DNA of 64,000 nucleotides from Oryzihumus leptocrescens (lineage in GTDB: Bacteria; Actinomycetota; Actinomycetes; Actinomycetales; Dermatophilaceae), in NCBI RefSeq assembly GCF_006716205.1, contig NZ_VFOQ01000002.1, forward strand, positions 124,001-188,000, in the 5' to 3' direction. Position numbers and translations under genes: made by a program. Within the stretch, counting starts at the first letter, position 1. The number at the start of each line of letters is the position of its first letter. Shown here piece after piece: positions 25,959 through 34,459 of the stretch. The notes below the pieces were generated by a model. It saw only the letters and a list, made by a program, of their open reading frames with translations. It was not told the DNA's origin and did no database searches.

Positions 25959-26417
25959 ATGACAGCAGACCACCACTCCTCGGGACCCCTGACCCGCCAG
26001 GCGGTCCAGGCGACACTGCACTGCCTCACCGGCTGCGCCATCGGCGAGGTGCTGGGCATGGTCCTCGCGACCTGGTGGGGCTGGTCCAACGGTCCCAGCG
26101 TGGCCCTCGCGATCGTCCTCGCCTTCGGCTTCGGCTACTCCCTCACCCTCGTCCCGCTGGTCCGGGCCGGCCTTGGCTGGCGCCGCGCCACCCGGCTGGC
26201 ACTGGCGGCGGACACCCTGTCCATCGTCACCATGGAGGTCATGGACACCGCCGTGGTCCTGGTCGTGCCCGGCGCCATGGCCGCCGGCCTGACCGACGCC
26301 CTGTTCTGGACCAGCCTGGCGGTCTCCCTCGTGGTGGCCTTCGTGGTGACCGTGCCGGTCAACCGGTGGCTCATCGCGCGCGGACGCGGCCACGCCGTCG
26401 TCCACGCCCACCACTGA
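25959..26417 (+). CDS. DUF4396 membrane protein, probably metal-responsive
   Basis: 152 residues from ATG 25959 with four hydrophobic segments. It shows conserved features of DUF4396: HCLTGCAIGEVLGMVLATWWGW at residues about 24-45 (with two Cys) and MEVMDTAVVLVVPGAMAAGLTDALFW near 90. DUF4396 domains often accompany copper enzymes or transporters. The CsoR-like operator 13 bp before the start supports control by copper or reactive sulfur. The biochemical role is unknown. Confidence 0.78.
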   Translation: MTADHHSSGPLTRQAVQATLHCLTGCAIGEVLGMVLATWWGWSNGPSVALAIVLAFGFGYSLTLVPLVRAGLGWRRATRLALAADTLSIVTMEVMDTAVVLVVPGAMAAGLTDALFWTSLAVSLVVAFVVTVPVNRWLIARGRGHAVVHAHH

Positions 26418-26418
26418 C

Positions 26419-26456
26419 CGGTATGCCGTGTGACCGGCCGGCCACACGGCATACCG
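26419..26456. terminator. 14-bp hairpin made from two inverted GGTATGCCG motifs
   Basis: CGGTATGCCGTGTG (26419-26432) pairs perfectly with CACACGGCATACCG (26443-26456) around a 10-nt loop, right after the DUF4396 stop. It is a terminator whose arms are the window-wide motif. Confidence 0.7.
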
Positions 26457-26505
26457 TCAGGCGGCTCACCGCCGGCTCACAGCCTGCGTGCCTACCGTCC
26501 GGGAC

Positions 26506-27243
26506 ATGGCCCCTCCGCTGGCCCCGGTCCGGGCCGCCCGCCGACGCGGCCGGCTGTGGCGGCTGGGCGTCGTGGCGGGCTGCATCGTCCTCGCCCTCCT
26601 GCTCGCGCTCGCCGCGCTGTGGCAGGTCACCCCGGGCGTGCAGGACGCCATGACCCGGGTGCGGGCGGTCGAGCGGGCGCACGGCGCACCAGCCCTGTCG
26701 TCGTTGCCGCGTGACGACAGGGTGGCCCGCGCCCTCGTGGCCACCGAGGACAGTCGCTTCTGGACCAGCCCCGGGCTCGACCCGCAGAGCGTGGTCCGGG
26801 CCGGCCTGGCCACGGTGACCGGCAGCTCCGACATCGGCGGCGCCACCCTCGAGCAGCAGCTGGCCAAGAACCTGTGGTTCGGCGGGCGCCGTGACCGCGC
26901 CGCGCAGCTGCAGGAGGCGGTGCTCGCCCTCAAGCTGGACCGGTCCTGGAGCAAGGACGAGGTGCTGCGGATGTACCTCGCCCAGGTCTACTTCGGTCAC
27001 GGTTTCTACGGCCTCGCCCAGGCGTCCCACGGCTACTTCGGCCGGGCGCCCGCGCAGCTGTCCTGGGCCCAGGCGAGCATGCTGGCCGGCCTGGTCCAGG
27101 CGCCCTCCGCGTACGACCCGCTGGTCCACCTCCGGGCGGGCAAACAGCGGCAGCGGCACGTCCTGGACCGGCTCGTGAGCACCGGCGTCCTCACCCGGGC
27201 CGAGGCCGACGCGGCGTTCGCGGCGCCGCTGCACCTGGCCTGA
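26506..27243 (+). CDS. monofunctional peptidoglycan glycosyltransferase (GT51)
   Basis: 245 residues from ATG 26506, seven bases after TACCGT (leaderless pattern). A single membrane anchor (about 19-40) precedes a GT51 domain: ATEDSRFW with catalytic Glu81, GGATLEQQLAKNLW (the GGSTITQQ motif), LALKLDRSWSKDEVLRMYLAQVYFGHGFYGLAQAS with the second Glu, and YFGRAPAQLSWAQASMLAGLVQAP. There is no transpeptidase domain, so it polymerises lipid II glycan outside the membrane without cross-linking. Confidence 0.92.
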   Translation: MAPPLAPVRAARRRGRLWRLGVVAGCIVLALLLALAALWQVTPGVQDAMTRVRAVERAHGAPALSSLPRDDRVARALVATEDSRFWTSPGLDPQSVVRAGLATVTGSSDIGGATLEQQLAKNLWFGGRRDRAAQLQEAVLALKLDRSWSKDEVLRMYLAQVYFGHGFYGLAQASHGYFGRAPAQLSWAQASMLAGLVQAPSAYDPLVHLRAGKQRQRHVLDRLVSTGVLTRAEADAAFAAPLHLA

Positions 27244-27249
27244 GCCGGG

Positions 27250-27720
27250 TCAGTCGCACTCTGGCAGGCTCACCTCGAACTGCCGGACCAGCCGGCAGGA
27301 CAGCGCGTGCAGCTGCTCCCGCCCGGCCTCGTCCAAGGGATCGAGCACCATCGCGCGCACGGCCGCCACGTGGTCGGGCGTGGCGCGGCGGACGGTCTGC
27401 AGTCCCTCGTCGGTGAGGTGGGCGAGGTTGCCGCGGCCGTCGGACTGCGCCGGGGACCGCTCGACCCAGCCCTTGTCCTCCAGTCGGCGCACCATGTGGG
27501 ACAGCCGGGACGCCGACGCGTGGGTCAGGGCTGCGAGCTCGCTCATCCGCAGGGTGCGGTCGGGCTGGTCCGCCAGCGCCGCCAGCACGGCGTAGGAGAA
27601 CAGGTTCAGGCCCCGCTCGTGGAGCCCGGTGTCGAGTGCCGAGGACATGAGGTCCAGCAGGGCCGCGAACGCGCCCCAGGTGCGTTGCTCGTCCCTGCTG
27701 AGCGCTCCGGTCTCCGACAT
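27250..27720 (-). CDS. MarR-family regulator divergent from an EamA-type transporter
   Basis: 156 residues from ATG 27720. The winged helix (LRMSELAALTHASASRLSHMVRRLEDKGWVERSPAQSDGRGNLAHLTDEG) is the canonical MarR DNA-binding unit. It faces the EamA-type transporter gene across a perfect 18-bp palindrome (27755-27772), which is its likely operator, so it probably represses both itself and the transporter. The ligand is unknown. Confidence 0.92.
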   Translation of the reverse strand: MSETGALSRDEQRTWGAFAALLDLMSSALDTGLHERGLNLFSYAVLAALADQPDRTLRMSELAALTHASASRLSHMVRRLEDKGWVERSPAQSDGRGNLAHLTDEGLQTVRRATPDHVAAVRAMVLDPLDEAGREQLHALSCRLVRQFEVSLPECD

Positions 27721-27754
27721 GGCGTCACTGTCCGGGACGGTGGTGGACGGGTCA

Positions 27755-27772
27755 ATCACCCGATCGGGTGAT
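27755..27772. promoter_or_regulatory. perfect palindromic MarR operator
   Basis: ATCACCCGATCGGGTGAT is an 18-bp perfect palindrome in the divergent region between the MarR gene and the EamA-type transporter gene. Confidence 0.75.
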
Positions 27773-27815
27773 GACCCCTCGTCCGGCCGGCCATGCCGAC
27801 CGGCACAATCGCGGC

Positions 27816-28706
27816 GTGCGCACCCTCCTCCTGCTGGCCGTCGGCGTGGTCGCGGTGTCCCTGTCCGGGCCACTGATGGCCGCCGCGGTCGTGCCGCCAC
27901 TGGCGATCGCGTTCTGGCGCAACGCGTTGGGCACCGCGGCGATCGCGCCGGCTGCGGTGACCCGCCAGCGTGCCGAGCTGCGCTCGCTGACCGGTCGGCG
28001 GCTCGGGCTGGTCCTCGCCTCCGGTGCGGTGCTCGCGGTGCACTTCGCGACGTGGGTGACCTCGCTGACCTTGACGTCGGTGGCCTCGGCCACGGCGATC
28101 GTGTGCCTGCAGCTCGCGTGGGTGGTGTGCTGGCAGCTGCTGCGCGGCGAGCGGTTCGGGGCCAGGGTGGTCGCCGGCCTCGCCCTCGCCTTCGCCGGCG
28201 TGCTCGTGGTCTCCGGGGTCGACCTGACCCTGTCCACCCGCGCCGTCGCCGGGGACGGCCTGGCACTCATCGGGGGCATGGCGGCCGCCGCCTACACCGT
28301 GATCGGGTCACGGGCGCGCCAGTCGGCCAGCACCACCACCTACACCTTCGTCTGCTACGGCTCCTGCGCGGTGCTGCTGGCGCTGGCCTGCCTGGTCGCG
28401 GGGCAGCGGCTCGGCGGCTACCCCGCCGGCCAGTGGGCCCTGCTGCTGCTCATCACCGCCACCGCCCAGCTGCTCGGCCACTCGGTCTTCAACCACCTGC
28501 TGGCCACGACCGGCCCGCTGCTGGTCTCCCTGGCCCTGCTGCTGGAGGTCCCCGGCGCGGCGCTGCTCGCGGCGGTCATCGTGCACCAGAAGCCGCCGGT
28601 CACCGCGCTGGCCGGGCTGGCGGTGATGGTCGCGGGGATGGCCCTCGTCGTGGCCGGCCGGCGGACCTCCCGGGCGGTGCCCGCGGTGGAGGCCCCGGTC
28701 GACTGA
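27816..28706 (+). CDS. EamA/DMT-family transporter
   Basis: 296 residues from GTG 27816, which has CACAAT six bases upstream (leaderless-like). Ten hydrophobic segments form two EamA repeats, with typical signatures such as PPLAIAFWRNALGTAAI in repeat 1 and AQLLGHSVFNHLLATTGPLLVSLALLLEVPGAALLAAVIVHQ in repeat 2. It is a putative exporter of small metabolites. Substrate unknown, but a divergent MarR gene suggests it is induced by its substrate. The transcript ends at an unusually long perfect hairpin (28724-28780). Confidence 0.9.
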   Translation: MRTLLLLAVGVVAVSLSGPLMAAAVVPPLAIAFWRNALGTAAIAPAAVTRQRAELRSLTGRRLGLVLASGAVLAVHFATWVTSLTLTSVASATAIVCLQLAWVVCWQLLRGERFGARVVAGLALAFAGVLVVSGVDLTLSTRAVAGDGLALIGGMAAAAYTVIGSRARQSASTTTYTFVCYGSCAVLLALACLVAGQRLGGYPAGQWALLLLITATAQLLGHSVFNHLLATTGPLLVSLALLLEVPGAALLAAVIVHQKPPVTALAGLAVMVAGMALVVAGRRTSRAVPAVEAPVD

Positions 28707-28723
28707 GGCTGCCGACCCACCGT

Positions 28724-28780
28724 CGAGCTGGACGTTGCTGCCCCTTCAGCGCCGCTGAAGGGGCAGCAACGTCCAGCTCG
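28724..28780. terminator. 28-bp perfect hairpin
   Basis: Bases 28724-28751 (starting CGAGCTGGACGTTG) and 28753-28780 are exact complements around a single base. It is the longest perfect hairpin I noticed in the window and has no U-tract. Confidence 0.75.
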
Positions 28781-28822
28781 GGTCGCGACGGGGACTTGAG
28801 GTCTGCGGCATACGCTCAGGGC

Positions 28823-30226
28823 GTGAGCACCCCCGCGCCAGACCCGGCCGACCTGCTCGTCCTCGGCGGCGGACCGGCCGGCCTGGCCGCCGTGTGGAAG
28901 GCCGCCCAGCGCGGGCTGCGGGTGGTCCTGCTGGAGCGGGCCGACCACGTCGGCGGCATGTCGGCCTCCTTCGAGGTCGACGGGGTGCGGGTCGACCTCG
29001 GCAGCCACCGGCTGCACCCCAACACCGCGCCCGCGGTCATGGCCGACATCCGCGGGCTGCTCGGCGAGGACCTGCAGACCCGTCCGCGCAACGGTCGGCT
29101 CCGGCTCGGCGAGACCTGGATCGGCTTCCCGCTGAAGGTCGGGGAGATGCTGCGCGCGCTGCCGCGCGGCATGGCGGCCGGCATCGCCCGCGACGTGCTC
29201 GCCAGCCCGCTGCGCCAGGCCGACGCCGACACCTACGAGGCGCTCCTGCGCGCCGGGCTCGGGCCGACCGTGTACGACGCGATGTACGGGCCCTTCGCGA
29301 GCAAGCTGTGGGGGCTGCCCGGCGAGCGGATCCACGGCGACCAGGCGCGGGTGCGCGTCACCGCCGACACGCCCGGCAAGGTCGCGGCGCGGCTGCTGCG
29401 TGGTGGGCGGACCGGAAACGGGACCGAGCAGGGCCGCTCGTTCCACTACCCACGCCGCGGCTTCGGCCAGATCGTCGAGGCGGTCGCCGACGCGGCCCGG
29501 CTCGCCGGCGCGCAGCTGCGGCTGGGGGCCGAGGTGACCCGGCTGGACGCGCGGACCGACGGCGTCACGGCATACCTGTCCGACGGCAGCGCCGTGTCGG
29601 CGCGGCGCTGCTTCTCCACCATCCCCGTCACCGCCCTGGCGCAGCTGAGCGGCCGCGGGCCGTTCGAGGGGCCCGTGCTGCACTTCCGTGCGATGACCCT
29701 GGTCTACCTGTCCCACGCGGGCGGCCGGTGGACGCCGTACGACGCGCACTACCTGCCGCAGGAGGGCACCCCGGTCACCCGGATCTCCGAGCCGGCCAAC
29801 TACCGCGACAGCGCCGACGACCCGGCCGACCGCTCGGTCATCTGCGTCGAGATCCCGTGCATGGTCGGCGACGAGACGTGGACCATGGCCGAGGACCAGC
29901 TCGTGCGGCTGGTGCGGCACACGCTGTCCGACACCGGCCTCCCGCCGGTCAGCTGCCGCGCCGTGCACGTGGTCCGCCTGCCCTCGGTCTACCCGGTGTT
30001 CGACCTCGACTACGCCGGGGCGCTGGCGGCGATGCGCTCGCTGGTCACCGGGATCCCCAGCACCGTCTCGTTCGGGCGGCTCGGCCTGTTCGCCCACGAC
30101 AACAGCCACCACGCCATGGCCGAGGCCTACGACGCCGTCGACGCGCTAGGCCCGGACGGCTCCTTCGACGAGCACGCGTGGCACGAGGCCCTGCGCCGGT
30201 TCGCCGGGCACCGCGTCGAGGACTGA
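28823..30226 (+). CDS. FAD-dependent amine-oxidase / UDP-galactopyranose-mutase-like oxidoreductase
   Basis: 467 residues from GTG 28823, six bases after TACGCT (leaderless, overlapping a GGCATAC motif). It has an N-terminal FAD Rossmann motif (DLLVLGGGPAGLAAVWKAA, then VVLLERADHVGGMSASFEVDGVRVDLGSHRLHPN). The C-terminal FAD-contact region is RLGLFAHDNSHHAMAEAYDAVDAL. This group includes protoporphyrinogen oxidase-like and UDP-galactopyranose-mutase-like proteins, often beside glycosyltransferases, as here. The substrate is unknown. Its last 81 nt overlap the end of the opposite-strand glycosyltransferase gene. Confidence 0.85.
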   Translation: MSTPAPDPADLLVLGGGPAGLAAVWKAAQRGLRVVLLERADHVGGMSASFEVDGVRVDLGSHRLHPNTAPAVMADIRGLLGEDLQTRPRNGRLRLGETWIGFPLKVGEMLRALPRGMAAGIARDVLASPLRQADADTYEALLRAGLGPTVYDAMYGPFASKLWGLPGERIHGDQARVRVTADTPGKVAARLLRGGRTGNGTEQGRSFHYPRRGFGQIVEAVADAARLAGAQLRLGAEVTRLDARTDGVTAYLSDGSAVSARRCFSTIPVTALAQLSGRGPFEGPVLHFRAMTLVYLSHAGGRWTPYDAHYLPQEGTPVTRISEPANYRDSADDPADRSVICVEIPCMVGDETWTMAEDQLVRLVRHTLSDTGLPPVSCRAVHVVRLPSVYPVFDLDYAGALAAMRSLVTGIPSTVSFGRLGLFAHDNSHHAMAEAYDAVDALGPDGSFDEHAWHEALRRFAGHRVED

Positions 30227-31846
30227 GGCCGTGTTGAGCTCGCGGTGCACTGCGGGCAGGACCCGGCGCAGGTAGCGCCCGAGCCGGACGAAGGACTCGC
30301 CGCCCTCGCGGAAGGCGTAGTCGATGGGCACCTCGGCGTAGGTGAAGCCCTTGCCGAGCAGGTCCAGGGTGAGCACCTGGGCGTAGTTGTAGTCGTGGAC
30401 GACCTCGGCGCTCGCCGCCGCGCGCGGGCTGAACGCGCGGTAGCCGCTCTGGCCGTCGGTGAGCTCCGGCCGGCGGGTCATCCAGCGCACCCACCGGGTC
30501 AGCACCTGGTTGCCGAACCGCCGGTGCGGCAGCATCCGCCGGATCCGCCCGGCGAAGCGCGAGCCCACGACGTAGTCGGCCTCCCCGGCCAGGACCGGGT
30601 CGGCGAGCCGGCCCAGCTCGCGCGGGTCGTACTCGAGGTCGGCGTCGAGGTAGACCACGGCGGCCGGCCCGAGCGCCGAGGCCTCGGCCAGGCCCCGACG
30701 GACCGCCGCCCCGAGGCCCAGGTTGCGCGGCTGGGTGACGACCCGCGCCCCGGCGGCGGCTGCCCGGGCGGCGGAGGCGTCGGTGCTGCCGTCGTCGATG
30801 ACCACGGCCACGACCGGCCGGCCGGCGTGCTCGCGCGGGAGCCGCCCGACGACGGTGCCAACCGTCGCCTCCTCGTTGTGGACGGGGATGATCGCCACCA
30901 CCGGGGCATCGGCGGCCACGGGCAGCGGCTGGGGGCGCGGCGGCAGCTCGCGGGCGAGCCGGAACCGCCCGAAGTGCCCCGGGCCGGGCACGACCAGGGC
31001 CGCGCCGCCGAGGACCAGGGCGTAGCCGGTCTTGACCGCATGACTCAGCAGGGCGACCGCGAACGCCGGTCCGGCGGGCACGCCCAGCGCGACGAGGGCG
31101 GCGGTCGCGGCGGCCTCGTAGGTGCCGAACCCGCCCGGGGTCAGCGCCACCGTCTGGGCGGCGATCGTCACCGCGGTCACGGCGACCGCGTCCAGCGCCC
31201 CGACGGGGTGCCCGCTGACCCGCGCCACGGCATACAGGACCGACGCCTCGAGGACCCAGGCGAGCACGGCACTCGCGGCCACGGCCGGTCCGGGAAGGCG
31301 CAGCGTCGGCAGCCGGCGGACCGTCGCCAGCCCGGCGGCCAGGGCGACGGCGCCGCCGCCCACGCCCAGCCACACCCACGTCCCCCCGAGGGTGAGCACG
31401 ACGTGCGGCGCCGCGGCGAGCGCCAGCAGCATCACGGCGAGCAGGTCCGCGACCCGGAGGGTGAACGCCGAGGCGGTCACCGGGGCAGCCGGCAGGGTGG
31501 TGCGCCGCAGCACGCTGGTCACGCGCAGCGCCTCCCCGAGCCGCAGCGGCAGGACGTGGTTGCCCAGCAGCGACACGTGCAGCGCGGCCCACGCCTGCCC
31601 GGCGGTCAGGGCGGGCAGGACCCGCGTCCACGCCCAGCCGCGCAGGCCGAACGCCGCGGCGTAGGCACCGAGGGCGAGCAGCAGCGGCACCGGGTCGCGC
31701 AGCAGCGCCGAGGCCGCGGAGGCCAGTGAGCGCAGGTGGATCGCGTCGTCCAGGTATGCCGCGGAGGCCAGCACCAGCGCCACCCCGGCGCCGAGGAGGA
31801 GCAGCCGCCGCGGGTCACGGTCGAGGGGGGTTTTGACAGCTGGCAC
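30146..31846 (-). CDS. flippase-like (LPG_synthase_TM) / GT2 glycosyltransferase fusion
   Basis: 566 residues from GTG 31846. Residues about 10-310 form a multi-pass domain of the lysylphosphatidylglycerol-synthase-TM (UPF0104/AglD) type, with AWAALHVSLLGNHVLPLRLGEALRV and LTPGGFGTYEAAATAALVALG. Residues about 325-566 form a DPM1-type GT2 domain: VVAIIPVHNEEATVGTVV, VVAVVIDDGSTDASA and the metal-binding AAVVYLDADLEYD. The product probably makes or moves a polyprenyl-linked sugar for envelope glycans. TAACCT (inside the iron box) lies seven bases before GTG, making it leaderless and possibly iron-regulated. Confidence 0.88.
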   Translation of the reverse strand: MPAVKTPLDRDPRRLLLLGAGVALVLASAAYLDDAIHLRSLASAASALLRDPVPLLLALGAYAAAFGLRGWAWTRVLPALTAGQAWAALHVSLLGNHVLPLRLGEALRVTSVLRRTTLPAAPVTASAFTLRVADLLAVMLLALAAAPHVVLTLGGTWVWLGVGGGAVALAAGLATVRRLPTLRLPGPAVAASAVLAWVLEASVLYAVARVSGHPVGALDAVAVTAVTIAAQTVALTPGGFGTYEAAATAALVALGVPAGPAFAVALLSHAVKTGYALVLGGAALVVPGPGHFGRFRLARELPPRPQPLPVAADAPVVAIIPVHNEEATVGTVVGRLPREHAGRPVVAVVIDDGSTDASAARAAAAGARVVTQPRNLGLGAAVRRGLAEASALGPAAVVYLDADLEYDPRELGRLADPVLAGEADYVVGSRFAGRIRRMLPHRRFGNQVLTRWVRWMTRRPELTDGQSGYRAFSPRAAASAEVVHDYNYAQVLTLDLLGKGFTYAEVPIDYAFREGGESFVRLGRYLRRVLPAVHRELNTASVLDAVPGEPAQGLVPRVLVEGAVRA

Positions 31847-31870
31847 GAAAGTGAGGTTAGCCTTACCTTG
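31833..31870. promoter_or_regulatory. DtxR/IdeR-type iron box over divergent promoters
   Basis: TGAGGTTAGCCTTACCTTG (31852-31870) matches 15 of 19 positions of the IdeR/DtxR consensus TTAGGTTAGSCTAACCTAA. A plus-strand TTGACA (31833-31838) precedes TAGCCT (31858-31863) inside the box. On the minus strand TAACCT (31859-31854), also inside the box, is the leaderless -10 of the GTG at 31846. Confidence 0.75.
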
Positions 31871-31932
31871 CTTCCCGCACCCAATCCGCTCGTCCCCACC
31901 GGGGACGCCCCCGCCGGCACCCAGGAGACACC

Positions 31933-32832
31933 GTGGCAATCGTCGTGACCGGTGCGTCCGGCTTCGTCGGCGCGGCGGTCGTCCGGCAGCTGCGGGCGGA
32001 GGGTCAGCAGGTCGTCACCGTCGACCGGCACCCGCTGGGGCCCGGCCTCGACGGCGCCGACCACCACCTCCTCGACCTGGCCGGCGACCCGGGGCCGCTG
32101 CGCGGGCTGCTCGCCACGGCCGACGCCGTGCTCCACCTCGCCGGGTGCTCGGGGGTGCGCGACGACCGGCCCGGCATCGAGGCCCGTCGCTGCCGGGACA
32201 ACGTCGAGGCCACCGCGGCGGTCTGCGCGCTCACCCCGGCCGCGACGACTCTGGTCGTCACGTCCTCGTCCTCGGTCTACGGCGGGGCCGACCACCGGGC
32301 CAGCCGCGAGGCCGACACGCTGCGCCCCCGCGGCGGCTACGCCCGCAGCAAGGTGGCGGTCGAGCAGGTCTGCGCGCAGCGAGCCGCCCGCGGCCACGTC
32401 CTCGTGGTCCGGCCGTTCACCGTCGTCGGGGAGGGGCAGCGCGCCGACATGGCGCTGACGACCTGGGCGGAGGCGATCCTGCGTGCCGAGCCGGTCCGCG
32501 TGTTCGGCTCGCCCGAGCGGACCCGCGACCTGACCTGCGTCCGGGAGGCCGCCCGTGCCCTGACCGGGCTCGCCCGCTCCGGCGCCACCGGCACGGTCAA
32601 CCTCGGCACCGGCGCCCCGCGCTCCCTGGCCGAGATGGTGGGTGCCCTGGAGGACGCGCTCGGTGCCCGCGCGCACGTGCAGGTCGAGGCCGCCGCAGCC
32701 CGGGAGGTGCGCGACACCTGGGCCGACACCACGCGGCTGCAGTCCCTGCTCGGCTGGACCCCGCGGACCGACCTGCGCGACGCCGTCGCGCGGGCCGTCG
32801 CCCCCCGGCTCGACCTCGCGCAGGCCGGCTGA
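31933..32832 (+). CDS. NAD-dependent sugar epimerase/dehydratase (extended SDR)
   Basis: 299 residues from GTG 31933 with AGGAGA upstream. It has the N-terminal NAD motif VVTGASGFVGAAVV (GxxGxxG), the catalytic Ser/Thr region VVTSSSSVYGG and the catalytic YARSK (YxxxK). These place it among UDP-glucose 4-epimerase-like extended SDRs. It is the first gene downstream of the iron box and is followed with a one-base overlap by a GT-C protein, so it probably supplies an activated sugar for an envelope product in this operon. Confidence 0.88.
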   Translation: MAIVVTGASGFVGAAVVRQLRAEGQQVVTVDRHPLGPGLDGADHHLLDLAGDPGPLRGLLATADAVLHLAGCSGVRDDRPGIEARRCRDNVEATAAVCALTPAATTLVVTSSSSVYGGADHRASREADTLRPRGGYARSKVAVEQVCAQRAARGHVLVVRPFTVVGEGQRADMALTTWAEAILRAEPVRVFGSPERTRDLTCVREAARALTGLARSGATGTVNLGTGAPRSLAEMVGALEDALGARAHVQVEAAAAREVRDTWADTTRLQSLLGWTPRTDLRDAVARAVAPRLDLAQAG

Positions 32833-34256
32833 TGGCCCGCCGCTGGCTCCTGCTGCCCGTGCTGGTCACGCTCGTCGTCGGCCTGCTCGGGATCGGGGTG
32901 CGCGCGACCCATGGCGGGCAGGCGGCCGTCGACGAGCCGCAGTACCTCCTGTCGGCCCTGTCGCTGGCCGAGGACGGCAACCTCGACATCTCCGACGAGC
33001 TCGCAGCCCGGCGCTGGAGCGCCTTCCACCAGGCCGAGCTGCCCGTGCAGACCCAGTCCCTGCCCGGCGGCCGCGCCGTCTCCCCGCACGACCCGCTGCT
33101 GCCCGTGCTGCTCGCCGTGCCCATGGGTGCGTTCGGCTGGGTCGGCGCCAAGGTCGCCATGGTCCTCATGGCGGCGGCCACGGCCGCGCTCCTGGCCTGG
33201 GTGGCCGTGCGGCGCTTCGGGGTCGACCAGCGGGTGGCCGGCGTCGCGGCCGCGGTCGCGTTCGCCTCGCCACCGCTGGGGATCTACGCCCAGCAGGTCT
33301 ACCCCGAGGTCCCCGCGGCGCTCGCCACCCTGGTGGCCGTGGCCGCCGCGTCCGCCCCCGTCGTCCGGCCCCGCCACCTGCTCGCGCTGGTGCTGGCCGT
33401 CAGCACCCTGCCGTGGCTCGGGCTCAAGTACGCCGCCGTGGCGGCAGCCCTGGCCCTCGGTGCGTATGCCGTGACCCGCCGCCGCGTCCCGGGTCGTCAC
33501 CTGCTGTGGTCGGCCCTGGCGCTGGCGGGCTCGGCGGCCGGCTACCTGCTGGGCCACCTCGCGCTCTACGGCGGGGTGACCCCCTATGCCACGGGAGACC
33601 AGTTCCAGGCCACCGGCCAGCTCAGCGTGATCGGGGTGCACCCCGACTACGCGGGCCGCAGCCTGCGGCTGACCGGCCTGCTGGTGGACAGGACGTTCGG
33701 CCTCGTGCCGTGGCAGCCCGCGCTCGTCGTGGCCGTCGCCGCGGTCGCCGTCGTCGCGGTGCAGGGCCGGCTCCCGGAGCGCTGGCTGCTGCTCGCGCCG
33801 CTCGGCGCCGGCTGGGCCACCGCCACCTGGGTGGCCCTGACCATGCACGGCTTCTGGTCCCCCGGTCGCCAGGTCGTGGTCGTGCTGCCCCTGCTCATGG
33901 TGGTCGTGCTGCTGGCGCTGCAGCGGCTGCCGCGGGCGGTCGCGATCACCGTCGCGGCCCTCTCGCTCGGCGGCGTGGTCAACCTGGCCGCGCTGCTGGC
34001 CGCAGGTCACGCCGGCCGGCTCACCTGGGTCACCGACTTCTGGACGGTGCCCACCCCGGTCTACCAGCTCCTGGCCCGGGTCACCCCCGACTACCGCAGC
34101 AGCCACTTCATGGCCGGTCACCTGGCCTGGGTCGTGCTGCTGCTGGCCTCGGCCGCCGTGGCGGTCCGGGCCACCCGTGGTGCCACCCGGCACACCCCCC
34201 GCGTGGGCGACCCCGCCCCCGCGCTGTCCCCGTCCCCGAAGGGAACCCACGCATGA
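32832..34256 (+). CDS. GT-C-fold membrane glycosyltransferase (ArnT/PMT-like)
   Basis: 474 residues from ATG 32832, overlapping the epimerase stop (TGATG). About 10-11 transmembrane segments are present. The first extracytoplasmic loop has AVDEPQYLLSALSLAEDGNLDISDE, where the Asp-Glu pair after TM1 is the position of the GT-C catalytic acid. Proteins of this kind transfer sugars from polyprenyl phosphate outside the membrane. The acceptor is unknown. It is coupled to the next gene by ATGA overlap, so the epimerase, GT-C and lipoprotein genes form one tight translational unit. Confidence 0.8.
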   Translation: MARRWLLLPVLVTLVVGLLGIGVRATHGGQAAVDEPQYLLSALSLAEDGNLDISDELAARRWSAFHQAELPVQTQSLPGGRAVSPHDPLLPVLLAVPMGAFGWVGAKVAMVLMAAATAALLAWVAVRRFGVDQRVAGVAAAVAFASPPLGIYAQQVYPEVPAALATLVAVAAASAPVVRPRHLLALVLAVSTLPWLGLKYAAVAAALALGAYAVTRRRVPGRHLLWSALALAGSAAGYLLGHLALYGGVTPYATGDQFQATGQLSVIGVHPDYAGRSLRLTGLLVDRTFGLVPWQPALVVAVAAVAVVAVQGRLPERWLLLAPLGAGWATATWVALTMHGFWSPGRQVVVVLPLLMVVVLLALQRLPRAVAITVAALSLGGVVNLAALLAAGHAGRLTWVTDFWTVPTPVYQLLARVTPDYRSSHFMAGHLAWVVLLLASAAVAVRATRGATRHTPRVGDPAPALSPSPKGTHA

Positions 34257-34432
34257 CCCGCACGCTCGCCACCGCCACCCTCGCGCTCGCCACCGCGCTG
34301 ACCCTGGCCGTCGCCGGCTGCAGCGACTCCGGCGCGAGCACCCGTGACGGCGGCTCCGGCAGCGGCTCCGGCAGCGGCTCGGGTTCGGGCTCGACGTCGT
34401 CGGAGACGTCCGCGCCGACCACCGGCAACTGA
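34253..34432 (+). CDS. small lipoprotein with Gly-Ser repeat tail
   Basis: 59 residues. The signal sequence ends in the lipobox LAVAGC (modified Cys about residue 22). The mature part is only about 38 residues of Ser/Gly repeat (GSGSGSGSGS) and Thr. It starts by a 4-nt overlap with the GT-C gene and precedes the iron permease by 27 bp. A Ser/Thr-rich anchored peptide beside a GT-C transferase could be a glycosylation substrate, but this is inference. No metal-binding motif is evident. Confidence 0.75.
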   Translation: MTRTLATATLALATALTLAVAGCSDSGASTRDGGSGSGSGSGSGSGSTSSETSAPTTGN

Positions 34433-34459
34433 CCACCCACCACGAGTCGAGGTAACCCC

